Source of the DNA: Streptomyces sp. NBC_00353
GTDB lineage: Bacteria; Actinomycetota; Actinomycetes; Streptomycetales; Streptomycetaceae
DNA: 64,000 nucleotides
Assembly (NCBI RefSeq): GCF_036108815.1
Contig: NZ_CP107985.1
Span: 310,001 to 374,000 of the forward strand
Reading direction: 5' to 3'
The translations under genes were made by a program, and so were the position numbers. Of this stretch, positions 26,363 through 34,967 are shown piece after piece. The stretch's first letter is position 1; each line of letters begins with the position of its first letter. The notes under the pieces were generated by a model. That model searched no databases, was not told the DNA's origin, and saw only the letters and a program-made list of their open reading frames with translations.

Positions 26363-28024
26363 GTGGCAGGTGCGCAGGTTCTTGGGGGTGTTGTGGTGGG
26401 TGGTGTGCGGGAGTTGGCGGCGTCGTTCGTGGTGCCGGGTCCTTCAGGAGTGGCGGTGCGGGACCGCCTGAAGCACCTCACACCCCAGGACGAGAGGGTC
26501 CTGCGAGCCGTCGGTGAACACCAGGGCGCGCTCGCCTCCCATGACCTCAAGGCCCGCTGCGCGGACGGTCTGGATCACAGTGCTGATACGTGGGCATCGC
26601 GTAAGCGGGAGCTGACGAGGGAGTCGTCGTCGCGGATCGCGGGTGCGATCACGAAGGCCACGCACGATCAGTGGGCGCTCGCCCGTCGCTGTCAGGCCGC
26701 GCGCATCCGCACCCTCGATGCCGGGATCAGAACGCTGCGGCACCGGCTGTCCCTCCCCATCGGACAGAAGGGCACCAAGCGGGCAGCCGGTGGCTACCGG
26801 TCCAAGGGAGAGTGGTTCCAGAAGTCGCGTCGCCTCAACGCCCTTCAGTCGCGGCACACGGCGGTGGTCGCGGACTGGCGTACGGGACGGGTCCGTGTGG
26901 TGCGGGGCGGTAAACGCCTGCTCAACACCCGCCACCATCTCTCCGCGGCGGGGCTCACCGAGAAGCAGTGGCGGGAGCGGTGGGAGGCGGAACGCTGGTT
27001 TCTTGCGGCGGACGGTGAGTCGGGGAAGCGGTTCGGGAACGAAACGATCCGCGTCACTCCGGACGGCCAGGTGTCCATCAAGCTACCCGCCCCCCTCACG
27101 CACCTGGCCAACACCCCGCACGGCCGCTACACCCTCACCACCACCGTGGCGTTCGCGCACCGGGGTATGGAATGGGCCGACCGCATCGCCGCGAACCGGG
27201 CTGTTGCCTACCGCGTCCACCTCGACGTGGACCGTGGGCGCTGGTATCTGACCGCGTCCTGGCAACGCCCCCTCGTGCAGACCATCGGGTGGGAGACCGC
27301 CCGGGCCCACGGCATGATCGGCGTCGACACCAATGCCGACCACTTCGCCGCTTACCGCCTCGACCCGCACGGCAACCCGGTCGGGGCACCGCACCGCTTC
27401 GCCTACGACCTGTCCGGCACCACCACCCACCGCGACGCACAGATCCGCCACGCCCTCACCCGCCTCATCAACTGGGCCAAGCAGACCGGCGTCACCGCGA
27501 TCGGCATCGAAGACCTCGACTTCCAAGCCGAGAAGACGAGGGAGAAACACGGCCGCCGCAAAAAGTTCCGGCAGCTGATCTCCGGCATCCCGACCGGCAA
27601 ACTCAAGGCCCGGCTCGTCTCCATGGCCGCCGAACAAGGCCTCGCGATCGTCGCGGTCGACCCCGGCTACACGTCGATGTGGGGTGGACAGCACTGGCAG
27701 AAACCGCTGACCACCCCGCACCGCAGAATGTCCCGTCACGATGCCGCCGGTATCGCGATCGGACGACGCGCCCTCGGACACCCGATCCGGCGTCGGACGA
27801 CACCGCCCCCACACGACCGGAGTGATCGTGTCGGGCATCGGACCGCCCAGGCCGGACCAGATGCACGAGGGCGTGAGGGAACCCGCCCACCCACCACGGA
27901 CCACGCCCCCGGAGACGTGCAGCCGAACGGGACGCGAAAGCGGGAACCCAGTGCATCCAACACCGTTCGGGATGCACCCAGAACACATAGGTGGGTCCAG
28001 GACTCACTTATGCACACTGGCTAG
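26363..28024 (+). CDS. tnpB: TnpB-related protein without zinc ribbon
   Basis: About 550 residues, start uncertain (GTG at 26363 or a little later). The RuvC-like core has Asp in MIGVDTNADHFAAYRLD, Glu in IGIEDLDF and a final Asp in RMSRHDAAGIAIGRRALG. Between the last two, where TnpB proteins carry a CxxC zinc ribbon, this one reads VDPGYTSMWGGQHW with no cysteines. The N-terminal half is longer than in typical TnpB. The last 70 residues run through the guide-RNA region and may not matter. A decayed C-terminal copy lies at 59930-60224. Confidence 0.75.
   Translation: MAGAQVLGGVVVGGVRELAASFVVPGPSGVAVRDRLKHLTPQDERVLRAVGEHQGALASHDLKARCADGLDHSADTWASRKRELTRESSSRIAGAITKATHDQWALARRCQAARIRTLDAGIRTLRHRLSLPIGQKGTKRAAGGYRSKGEWFQKSRRLNALQSRHTAVVADWRTGRVRVVRGGKRLLNTRHHLSAAGLTEKQWRERWEAERWFLAADGESGKRFGNETIRVTPDGQVSIKLPAPLTHLANTPHGRYTLTTTVAFAHRGMEWADRIAANRAVAYRVHLDVDRGRWYLTASWQRPLVQTIGWETARAHGMIGVDTNADHFAAYRLDPHGNPVGAPHRFAYDLSGTTTHRDAQIRHALTRLINWAKQTGVTAIGIEDLDFQAEKTREKHGRRKKFRQLISGIPTGKLKARLVSMAAEQGLAIVAVDPGYTSMWGGQHWQKPLTTPHRRMSRHDAAGIAIGRRALGHPIRRRTTPPPHDRSDRVGHRTAQAGPDARGREGTRPPTTDHAPGDVQPNGTRKREPSASNTVRDAPRTHRWVQDSLMHTG
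27951..27977 (+). ncRNA. Right-end hairpin, putative TnpB guide-RNA scaffold
   Basis: GTGCATCC, loop AACACCGTTCG, GGATGCAC. The copy at 60150-60176 has the identical loop, but its stem is GCGCGCCC/GGGCGCGC, with three paired compensatory changes. Conserved GGGACGCGAAAGCGG precedes both. Both copies are followed by GGACTCACT and by AGGAACGGT near the element end. Confidence 0.65.
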
Positions 28025-28028
28025 GAAC

Positions 28029-28661
28029 GGTTCGCATCGACTCGGCCATGCTCTTGGCCGCGGCCTGGATGGCCGGGTCCGTGATGTGGCTGGTGAGCTC
28101 GGTCGCGACGAATCCAGGCTCGATGACGACGACGCGCACGCCCTGCGCGGTGACCTCCTGCCGCAGCGCCTCGGAGAAGGCGTTGATGCCGAACTTCGTA
28201 GCCGCGTACACGCTGCTCGTGGCTGATGCCGCCCGTCCCGATGTCGAGGAGACCTGCACCACCGAGCCCTTGGTCTCAAGCAGGTGAGGCAGAGCCGCGT
28301 GGACCATGTACATCGATCCGAGCAGGTTGGTCTCGACCATACGAGTCCACTCGGTGGTGTCCGCGCCGAGGACCGGGCTGCTGAGCATGACGCCCGCGTT
28401 GTTCACGAGGACGTCGAGGGCTCCGAAGTGCTCAACGGTTGCCGCGACCGCATCATTCACCGACTGGCGGTCGGTGACGTCCAGTTCGAGAAGGAGGATC
28501 TCGCCAAAGGCGTCCTCCGCCAGGGTCTTCAGCCGATCGGTCCGCCGAGCTCCGACTGCAACCCGGGCTCCCGACTTCGACAAGGCGAGTGCGGTGGCCC
28601 GGCCGATGCCCGAGGACGCGCCGGTAACGAGGACGACTTTTCCTTCCAGGGTGGTGCTCAC
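28029..28661 (-). pseudogene. SDR oxidoreductase, 5' part, split by IS
   Basis: The first 211 residues of a classical SDR: VTGASSGIGRA (about 12-22), NNAG, the catalytic YAATK and ERxFVATELTSH-like tail. It ends at ESMRT, then runs into the inserted element and stops after six foreign residues (TAA). With the piece at 26118-26226 the ancestral protein was 245 residues, a normal length. The C-terminal part lost forms the subunit interface and closes the active site, so the enzyme is probably dead. Its divergent TetR is intact. Confidence 0.88.
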
Positions 28662-28757
28662 GTTTTCCCTCCCGGGGAGTCAGTGGTTCGAAGCCCGGGC
28701 CGCCAGGGGTGCTGGGCAGCCGGCGCCAGGCGAAGTGCACAGCAGAAGGAGGCACCG

Positions 28758-29396
28758 ATGACTGCAGCGACAACCACTCCCGGCCAGCGGGCGGACATGG
28801 TGCGCAATCGACGCCTCCTGCTCGACGCCGCGGCCGCAGCCTTCGCCGAACACGGCCTGGAAGCGTCGATGGGCGAGATCGCCCAGCGCGCAGGCCTCGC
28901 CAAAGGCACCGTGTTCCGACACTTCCCCACCAAGGAAGACCTGTTGGCAGCGATCATGCTCCGGCTGCTGGACCGGCTCGCCGGCTCGGCAGGCCGCGCC
29001 CTCGAAGCCGACGACGCGGCCGCGGCACTGAGGGAGTTCATGACCAACGGCGTCGAGGCGCTGGCCGCCGACCGCGCCTTCTGCGAAGTGATCGGGCGCC
29101 CGTCACTGCAGCACTCCGAGGTGCGGGATGCGATCGCAGAACTCTGCGTCGCCGTCGAGGCACTCACCGCTCGCGCACGCGAACAAGGCGCCATCCGCAG
29201 CGACATCACCGGAACGGACATCGTGCTGCTGCTCGGCGGCATCCACCAGACAGCAGCGCCCCTGCTCGCTACGCAGCCGCAAGCCTGGCGCCGCTACCTC
29301 GAACTGACCCTCGACGGGCTGCGCACCTCCACCCCGAGCGCACTGCCACACCGGCCGCCCCTGCGTCCGGAACTCACCGACTCTGCACTCACCTGA
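28758..29396 (+). CDS. TetR family regulator
   Basis: A 212-residue repressor with GEIAQRAGLAKGTVFRHFPTKEDL as the helix-turn-helix (about residues 36-59). The C-terminal domain resembles the SbtR-like group. AGAAGGAGG precedes the ATG. It diverges from the IS-broken SDR gene across 96 bp, so it probably once controlled that gene and may now be an orphan. Confidence 0.9.
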   Translation: MTAATTTPGQRADMVRNRRLLLDAAAAAFAEHGLEASMGEIAQRAGLAKGTVFRHFPTKEDLLAAIMLRLLDRLAGSAGRALEADDAAAALREFMTNGVEALAADRAFCEVIGRPSLQHSEVRDAIAELCVAVEALTARAREQGAIRSDITGTDIVLLLGGIHQTAAPLLATQPQAWRRYLELTLDGLRTSTPSALPHRPPLRPELTDSALT

Positions 29397-29514
29397 CCTA
29401 CGAGGCCACGGAGCCCTGTCTCCAGGCCCTCACGCCCAACGCCCCCAACAGTGGTGGGCGAACTGACCGACCCCGTCGTCACCCCGGCCCGCCCAGGACC
29501 TGTTGCGAAAGTCG

Positions 29515-29715
29515 GTCTCGGCCGTATCGCGTCAACGCCGCGCTGCGCGAGCTGTTCGCGGGCCGCAGCCGGCTGACCGGTCTTCCGTTCCCCTCGTACA
29601 CGCCCGACCTCAACCCGGCCGAGGGCGTGTGGGCACACCTGAAGGACAGTCCGGGCAACCTGGCCCCGTGCAGCATCGGCGAACTGGCCGCACCGGCCCG
29701 CACCCGAACCTCAGC
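29515..29715 (+). pseudogene. IS630-family transposase, C-terminal scrap
   Basis: ALRELFAGRSRLTGLPFPSY, then TPDLNPAEGVWAHLKDSPG. The PDLNPAEGVWAHLK block holds the final catalytic Glu of IS630 DDE transposases. There is no start, and both earlier catalytic Asp residues are missing. Confidence 0.75.
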
Positions 29716-30295
29716 AGCCGACGGGGCCGGGCCGGGCCCGGGCCCGATCGCGGGACCACGTAGCCGCCCCCACCAGCACCGCCGCCCCCAGCCCGTACAG
29801 GGGCAGCCACAGAGTTGTCGTGGCCGCCAGGCACTCGGCAACGGCCTTGCGGGCCTGGACCTCCTGCGTGAACGCCAGCGCAGCACCGTCACTGCCGGCC
29901 AGGTTCCCCAGCGCGGCCTTCACCTGGAGGGCCTCGTACCTGCCCATCAGCTCGCACTCGCTGCGCGTGCCCGGCATCGGGAACAGCCAGGCCCGGCGCT
30001 GCAGCATGGGTGCAAGTGCGATTGCCACGCACAGGCCGACGACCAGGGCGTACGCGACCAGGCCGCGCATGTACGCCGAGCCGATGCCCGGCGTCCACTC
30101 CGCCCGTCGCTGGAAGGCGAGCATCACTGCAAGGAGCGTCACCCCGATGAACGTGGCGAACCACTGCCACGAGCCCTGAGCGAGCGCGAACGTCAGCACC
30201 GCGGCGAGTCCGATGCCGATGACCCCGGGAGCGGGAATGTCGCCTGCTGCGAGAGATGCCGGCCTCGGGGTCACTCGGGGGCTGGGATCACTCAC
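29711..30295 (-). CDS. Multi-pass membrane protein
   Basis: A 194-residue protein from GTG 30295, with GGAGAGG upstream. It has four hydrophobic stretches (about residues 22-40, 46-60, 78-96 and 160-178). Between the last two lies a soluble loop with MGRYEALQVKAALGNL. No family is recognised. The last few residues abut the IS630 scrap, so the C-terminus may be foreign. Confidence 0.6.
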   Translation of the reverse strand: MSDPSPRVTPRPASLAAGDIPAPGVIGIGLAAVLTFALAQGSWQWFATFIGVTLLAVMLAFQRRAEWTPGIGSAYMRGLVAYALVVGLCVAIALAPMLQRRAWLFPMPGTRSECELMGRYEALQVKAALGNLAGSDGAALAFTQEVQARKAVAECLAATTTLWLPLYGLGAAVLVGAATWSRDRARARPGPVGC

Positions 30296-30481
30296 GGGCC
30301 TCTCCTGCAGGGGGAGGCATCAGCATCCGCCGCGGGGCGCCGCGGCCCTGGGCACCATGCCGTACGGGTCCGGCGCCTCGCCCGGATGGCCCGCATCCTG
30401 GTCGGCCGCGGGGCCACCGGCCGGGGGCGCGCCTGGGCCGTCTCCGGGGCTCTTGCGGACCGGCGCCGCCACCGCAGCGTG

Positions 30482-31468
30482 TCACAGCGTCGCGGTCGTC
30501 CCCTCCCCGGAGGCGCTGCCCGCGAGCCACTGGTCCCATCCCAGGTTGAAGGCGGCGTAGCCGTTGTCGGCCGGCGCCTTGGCACGGGGCGAGCCGGTGA
30601 TGGTGACGGGATCGCCCTGCTTCACCTGGCCGTAGAACCACTTGGCGTCCGACAGGGACAGGTGGACGCAGCCGTGCGAGCCGCGGGCGCTGCCGCTGCC
30701 CGGATTCGGGTCGCCGGTCGAGTAGTGCACGTATGTGCCGGACTGGGTGAGGTGGACGTCCCAGGGCAGCGTCAGGTCGTAGTAGTTGGGGTTGCCCTTG
30801 TCGCAGCTGATACCGACGCTGCAGGAGGTCATGTGGACCTTCTCCTGCTTGTCGATGACGGCCATCGTGCCGTTCCACGTCGGATACTGGGCGCTGCCCG
30901 CATTGATCGACAGGGTACGCACCACGTTGCCGTTCCGGGTCACCTTCATGGTGTGGCCGGTCACCGAGACATCCGCGCGCACATCGTCACCGATCTTGAA
31001 GGTGTGCGTGTAGCTGTGCACGCCGTAGCGCCCGTTGCCGTTGCTGACGCCCTTCATGTCGGCGTCGATCTTCACCGTCGTACCGGAGGGCCAGTACTCC
31101 TTCGGCCGCCAGTCGGCGCGCTTGTCGCCGAACCAGTGCCAGGCGCCGGGCACCGGCTGCGAGGCGCTCACCTTCATGTGCTTCTCCACCGTGGCCCGCG
31201 CCTTGGCCGCGACCGGGTTCGTGAAGATCACCGAGATCGGCATGGCCACACCCACAGTGGTTCCCGTCTGTGGCGTGATCGTCTCCAGCAGCATCGGCGG
31301 ACCCGCGGGTTTTGTCGGTGACGGCGAGACACTCGCGCTCGGCTTGCGCGACGCCTTTGCGTCGTCCCCGCTCGCCTTGTGACTGCCGCCCCCGCCGCAG
31401 GCACTCGCGCCCACCAGCATCACACCCGTGACGAGTGCGATCCCTATGCCGCCCTTGTGCCGTCTCAC
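30482..31468 (-). CDS. L,D-transpeptidase lipoprotein (YkuD)
   Basis: A 328-residue cell-wall enzyme making 3-3 peptidoglycan cross-links outside the membrane. A signal with lipobox GASAC (about residue 24) is followed by a short Ser/Pro/Lys linker, an Ig-like domain and the YkuD domain. Its catalytic motif is GSHGCVHLSLSDA, with the essential His and Cys. The GTG at 31468 starts close to the signal peptide; an earlier in-frame start would add a non-signal extension. It is a single gene, probably constitutive. Confidence 0.9.
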   Translation of the reverse strand: MRRHKGGIGIALVTGVMLVGASACGGGGSHKASGDDAKASRKPSASVSPSPTKPAGPPMLLETITPQTGTTVGVAMPISVIFTNPVAAKARATVEKHMKVSASQPVPGAWHWFGDKRADWRPKEYWPSGTTVKIDADMKGVSNGNGRYGVHSYTHTFKIGDDVRADVSVTGHTMKVTRNGNVVRTLSINAGSAQYPTWNGTMAVIDKQEKVHMTSCSVGISCDKGNPNYYDLTLPWDVHLTQSGTYVHYSTGDPNPGSGSARGSHGCVHLSLSDAKWFYGQVKQGDPVTITGSPRAKAPADNGYAAFNLGWDQWLAGSASGEGTTATL

Positions 31469-31699
31469 GACGTGCCCCGCTCTCTCGTTCCACAGCCCTG
31501 ACGGGCCCGACTCCCTGTCAGACGGCAACGGCGTGGACCGCAGTTGCGTGCGTCGCGTAAAGCGTGTCTCAAGACTCGCTGCGCACCGATCCCGCCCCGC
31601 CTGCGGCTCATGGATACCTTCCCGTCGACCGTCAGCAGTATGGCGGTCGGATTCCGGGTAGCGGCGGCGCGGGACCTCGTGGCCGGGTGATGAACCGGA

Positions 31700-32149
31700 T
31701 CAGCGGATCTCGGTGACCCGGTATTCCTTGAGCGCTGCACAGTTGGAGTTTTCCACCGACACGTACACGTTGGCGATGTTGCCGCCCCAACTCACGCAGT
31801 GGGCCTTGCCGTAGACGTAGGCCGGCCCCGCGTACGACTTGTAGTACCCGGAGTCCCCGGCCCACTCGTCGGTGTCGGGTACGTAGATGTACGTGGACAT
31901 GGCCTTGGCCGTGCCCGGGTTGGCGCGGATGGTCGCGACGCAGTTCTTGCCGTTCGAGGCGTTGTACGTCAGATAGACGGTGCCCAGCGAGCCGACAGGC
32001 ACTGAGTTCACGGTCTTGTAGGCACTGCCGCAGACGCCCTGCGGTGTGACGTTGGGTGCGGCAGAGGCGGTCGTGCCGAACACGGCCGTGGCACCCACCA
32101 CCAGTGTGGTTAACGCCCCAACAGCCGCGATATTACGCACGCTTCCCAT
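31700..32149 (-). CDS. sapA: Spore-associated protein A-like secreted protein
   Basis: A 149-residue exported protein. A Sec signal ends at TASA about residue 31, and the mature part begins APNVTPQGVCGSAYKTVNS, matching the S. coelicolor SapA family of small spore-surface proteins. Four cysteines suggest two disulfides. AAGGGGGAAAT precedes the ATG. Expression during sporulation is expected by homology, not shown here. Confidence 0.82.
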   Translation of the reverse strand: MGSVRNIAAVGALTTLVVGATAVFGTTASAAPNVTPQGVCGSAYKTVNSVPVGSLGTVYLTYNASNGKNCVATIRANPGTAKAMSTYIYVPDTDEWAGDSGYYKSYAGPAYVYGKAHCVSWGGNIANVYVSVENSNCAALKEYRVTEIR

Positions 32150-32557
32150 ATTTCCCCCTTGCGTCTCCGAGAGCGGTTTGCTCCCACTTGATGTGACCCC
32201 CGAGCGGCAAGGATGGTTGTGCCGGCTGCACACAGAGATGCCGGGTGAACCTATGGTCCCAGCGGCTCCCGCAGCCCCTGGTACGCGTGGACGAGGAACG
32301 CCCCGAACGCGCACGCCATCAGGGTCGGTACGACAGCGATCACGGCCACCGCGGCCGGCATCCGGTCTTCGGCAACGACAGCTGGGCGGACTGCCTGGCA
32401 GCTCGCCGAAACTGGGACATGACCGCCGTCCGGAAGCGGTTGCCGGTGGTAGTGGATCGAGTTTCGGTACCGCGGAATCGTTCCTCTGGTCCCCCGGCCG
32501 CCGGGTGGCGACGCTACGTCGGATAAGGACCCACGGGCTGTCGTCCCGGCCGCGGCT
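32150..32557 (-). other. No gene; one C-terminal membrane-protein scrap
   Basis: The one protein-like patch, about 32250-32345 leftward, is AVIAVVPTLMACAFGAFLV then HAYQGLREPLGP and a stop. It looks like the last helix of a lost membrane protein. The remainder holds the sapA promoter region and nothing else that I can assign. Confidence 0.35.
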
Positions 32558-32959
32558 TTACGCCTCGTGCTGTCTCAGCCATTCCTTCTCCTGCCCCGGG
32601 TCGGGCAGGACGTGGCCGGCTTCGACCGCGGAACGCGCGGGACTGTCCTGGATCACTACCAGGATGCGGCGTTCGGGTATCCCGGTGATGCGGGAAGCGG
32701 CCGCCGACAGTTCGAGTGCCAGGCGGGTCGTCTCCTCCTGCGGGTGGCCCCGGCGTGCCCAGCCGCCGATCAGGAGCGGCGCCCCGGGTTGTCCACCGAC
32801 GTAGACGCTGTCCTGGGGCAGTTCGGAGAAGACCACGTTGACGTAGGCGGGCGGGACGTGATTGACCTCGGCGTGGATCCGGGTGATCTCGGCGGCCAGG
32901 TCGCCTTTGACGCCGGCCCTCAGCGTTCCCTGGGCGGTGGTGCAGGTGTAGATGGGCAT
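32558..32959 (-). CDS. Tautomerase family protein
   Basis: A 133-residue protein starting Met-Pro-Ile-Tyr. Pro1 of the mature form is the catalytic base of tautomerases, and the size matches the cis-3-chloroacrylate-dehalogenase-like group of fused tautomerases. GGWARRGHPQEETTRL carries the conserved arginine region. AGGATTC precedes the ATG. Its substrate is unknown. A hairpin terminator separates it from the upstream acetoacetate-decarboxylase-like gene, so it is a separate unit, and GAGCTGTG repeats lie in its promoter (32970-32996). Confidence 0.82.
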   Translation of the reverse strand: MPIYTCTTAQGTLRAGVKGDLAAEITRIHAEVNHVPPAYVNVVFSELPQDSVYVGGQPGAPLLIGGWARRGHPQEETTRLALELSAAASRITGIPERRILVVIQDSPARSAVEAGHVLPDPGQEKEWLRQHEA

Positions 32960-32997
32960 GTCGAATCCTGAGCTGTGGGAGCTGTGAGAGCTGTGGG

Positions 32998-33025
32998 CGT
33001 GCCCCCCAAGGCATCGGGGGGCACG
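32998..33025 (-). terminator. Hairpin terminator
   Basis: CGTGCCCCCC and GGGGGGCACG with an 8-base loop, about 80 bases past the leftward gene ending at 33106. Confidence 0.65.
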
Positions 33026-33105
33026 GCTGCGTGGGGATGGTTCGTGGTGCAGGAGGGACCCCGGGGTGAGGGCCGGCGGCGGGGCGCTCGTGGCGTGCGG
33101 GGTGG

Positions 33106-33903
33106 TCAGTTGCTGTGGTCGGCGAGGGACTTGAGGTCGGTGACGGTGTAGGCGAGGTCGAAGTGGAATCCCTTGCCGGTGCGCTGGATGGGCAGGTCGG
33201 CAAGTTCTTCGCCGTGGGCGGGGAGGAAGGCGAGGTCGGCGGTGCCGACCCAGGCGTCGCTGATGGCGGTGTCGTCCAGGACGGACATGACCAGTTCGTG
33301 GACGGCGGGCTTGTCGTGCTGTCCGGCGGCCAGGCGGGGGAAGTGGCGGAGGTTGATCACGGGGCGGTTCATCAGGGCGGTGGGGTCAGGGACCGGCTGT
33401 TCCAGGGTGATCTTGGCTTCGGCGATGCGCTGTCCGGCCGCGGAGGCGGTGGCGCCGAACTGTCCGCCTGGACCGAGGACCGGGGTGCCGGGGCCGCCGA
33501 CGGAGTAGGCGCGGGTCTGGTGGACGGCGCCGAGCTTCTTGGGGAAGCCCTGGACCCAGCCACGGGCCATGGCGGAGTCGTTGTCGACGTAGATGTAGGG
33601 GCACCACGCCACGGGGGTGTCGTTGTAGCGGGCGTCCAGGGTGATCAAGAACTCCCGGTACTGCGAGCGTGCGGGGTCCAGGTACTCCAGGCCGGTGGAG
33701 GAGTACTGCCAGTCGATGAACATCGCGACGCCGCGGCCGGCGGAGTCCGGGTCCGGGGTCAGGCCCTCGGGCAGAGTCGCCGCGGCGGCGGCCGGGTCGG
33801 TGAAGAACTCCACGCCCACCACGGTGCCGGCGTAGTGCCACGGCGGGGCGGGCGCCAGGTTCGCGATGCCACGGGGAGACAGGGGGACGGTGTAACCCTT
33901 CAT
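33106..33903 (-). CDS. Acetoacetate decarboxylase family enzyme
   Basis: A 265-residue protein of the acetoacetate decarboxylase superfamily, which uses Schiff-base lysine chemistry on oxo acids. YVDNDSAMARGWVQGFPKKLG contains the expected active-site lysine (GFPKK). GAAGGACA lies upstream of the ATG. Many actinobacterial members act as aldolase-dehydratases rather than decarboxylases, so the reaction is unsettled. It diverges from a TetR gene and shares two perfect operators with it, implying TetR repression. Confidence 0.86.
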   Translation of the reverse strand: MKGYTVPLSPRGIANLAPAPPWHYAGTVVGVEFFTDPAAAAATLPEGLTPDPDSAGRGVAMFIDWQYSSTGLEYLDPARSQYREFLITLDARYNDTPVAWCPYIYVDNDSAMARGWVQGFPKKLGAVHQTRAYSVGGPGTPVLGPGGQFGATASAAGQRIAEAKITLEQPVPDPTALMNRPVINLRHFPRLAAGQHDKPAVHELVMSVLDDTAISDAWVGTADLAFLPAHGEELADLPIQRTGKGFHFDLAYTVTDLKSLADHSN

Positions 33904-33930
33904 GCCATGTCCTTCGGGAAGAGACAGACC

Positions 33931-34009
33931 GAAACGATACGTATCGTTTCATCGATGGACGCGACGGTAGCACGCCTTGACCCATGAGTGAAACGATACG
34001 TATCGTTCT
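33931..34009. promoter_or_regulatory. Two copies of a 20-bp palindromic operator
   Basis: GAAACGATACGTATCGTTTC at 33931-33950 is a perfect palindrome. It recurs at 33990-34009 with its last two bases changed. The right copy covers the -10 of a rightward promoter (TTGACC at 33977-33982, TATCGT at 34001-34006). The left copy lies in the leader of the leftward gene. Confidence 0.85.
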
Positions 34010-34013
34010 ACTC

Positions 34014-34640
34014 ATGGCACTCGTCTTCTCCTCAGGTTCGGTTACCGGCGGGCCGCGTTCTGTTTCAAAGATCCTCGACGCGACACGGGGTGTCCTGTCG
34101 GGACAGGGGTACCCGGCGCTGACCATCGAAGCCGTCGCGGCGGCCGCGGGCGTCGGCAAATCGACCATCTACCGCTGGTGGCCCAGCAAGGAGGCGCTCG
34201 TCGCCGACGCGCTCGCCGAGATCTTCCGCGCCGAGGAGATCCCCGATGAGGGCGACACCCACGCCGAACTGCGCCACGCCGTCGACATGACCATCGACAA
34301 CTACGCCAACGAGGACATGGCCGCCTCACTGCCCGCACTGGCCGGCGGCCTTCTCCCCCACCCCGAACTCATGGCTCGGTTCCGGGAGGCTTTCCTGTCC
34401 CGCAAACGCGAGAACATCGCCGCAGCACTGCGCCGCGGAATCCAACGCGGCGACCTGCCCCACAACCTCGACACCGACCTCGTTCAGGACATTTGGGCCG
34501 GCACCATCCTCTACCGACGACTCATGACCGGCTCCCCCCTCGACGCCGACCTCGCCGAACACCTTGTCCGACTCGTCACCAACACTCCCCCGCTGCTCCC
34601 TCACCGAGAAGCAGAAGTGCGTCCAATCACGGACCCGTGA
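34014..34640 (+). CDS. TetR family regulator
   Basis: A 208-residue regulator with IEAVAAAAGVGKSTIYRWWPSKEALVADAL as helix-turn-helix, a form with YRWW typical of one TetR subgroup. I use the ATG at 34014. The in-frame ATG at 33984 would put the operator inside codons 3-8. With the promoter described, transcription should start at about 34013, so the message may be leaderless. It probably represses itself and the divergent decarboxylase-family gene. Confidence 0.85.
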   Translation: MALVFSSGSVTGGPRSVSKILDATRGVLSGQGYPALTIEAVAAAAGVGKSTIYRWWPSKEALVADALAEIFRAEEIPDEGDTHAELRHAVDMTIDNYANEDMAASLPALAGGLLPHPELMARFREAFLSRKRENIAAALRRGIQRGDLPHNLDTDLVQDIWAGTILYRRLMTGSPLDADLAEHLVRLVTNTPPLLPHREAEVRPITDP

Positions 34641-34967
34641 ACCGGGCCACTGCGCTCGAGCTGCGATTCGGATGGGCGATCCACCGCCGCCGGCTTCGGT
34701 CCGCCGATGCTCAGTGGGACCGTCGAGGCCCGGCTCCTCTTCCCTCACGTGCGGCATGCGCAAGAAGAGGGCGTCGAAGCCCCGCACCGTGAGGGGAGAG
34801 GGTGACCGTTGGGCTCTCGTCCCCGGTGTACCTTGCCCAGTCCACTCCAGGGAGTCCGGGAACGTCAGGTGCTGCGGTGCGGGCGGGGCGGTATTCCTGT
34901 ACTGCGGTGTCCGCCCTGCTGTCACCGTCCGTCGATCCGGCCACGATGCTCGAAGACGCGGCGGCGT
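34641..34967. other. No gene recognised
   Basis: Neither strand has a supported frame in this 330-bp gap between a TetR gene and a leftward LysR gene, and no clear terminator was found. Confidence 0.45.

Larger units (their letters stand above)
26227..28032 (+). mobile_element. TnpB-only IS605-superfamily element inserted in an SDR gene
   Basis: Removing these bases rejoins two halves of an SDR reading frame exactly, which defines the element to within the shared GGTT. It encodes a single TnpB-like protein and no Y1 transposase, so it would need one in trans. Its right end carries the covarying hairpin at 27951-27977. Confidence 0.85.

Noticed and set aside
28709..31321. An 870-codon rightward open frame
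   Set aside because: It covers the TetR, an IS630 scrap, a membrane protein and an L,D-transpeptidase on either strand. Only the IS630 portion in this frame is real.
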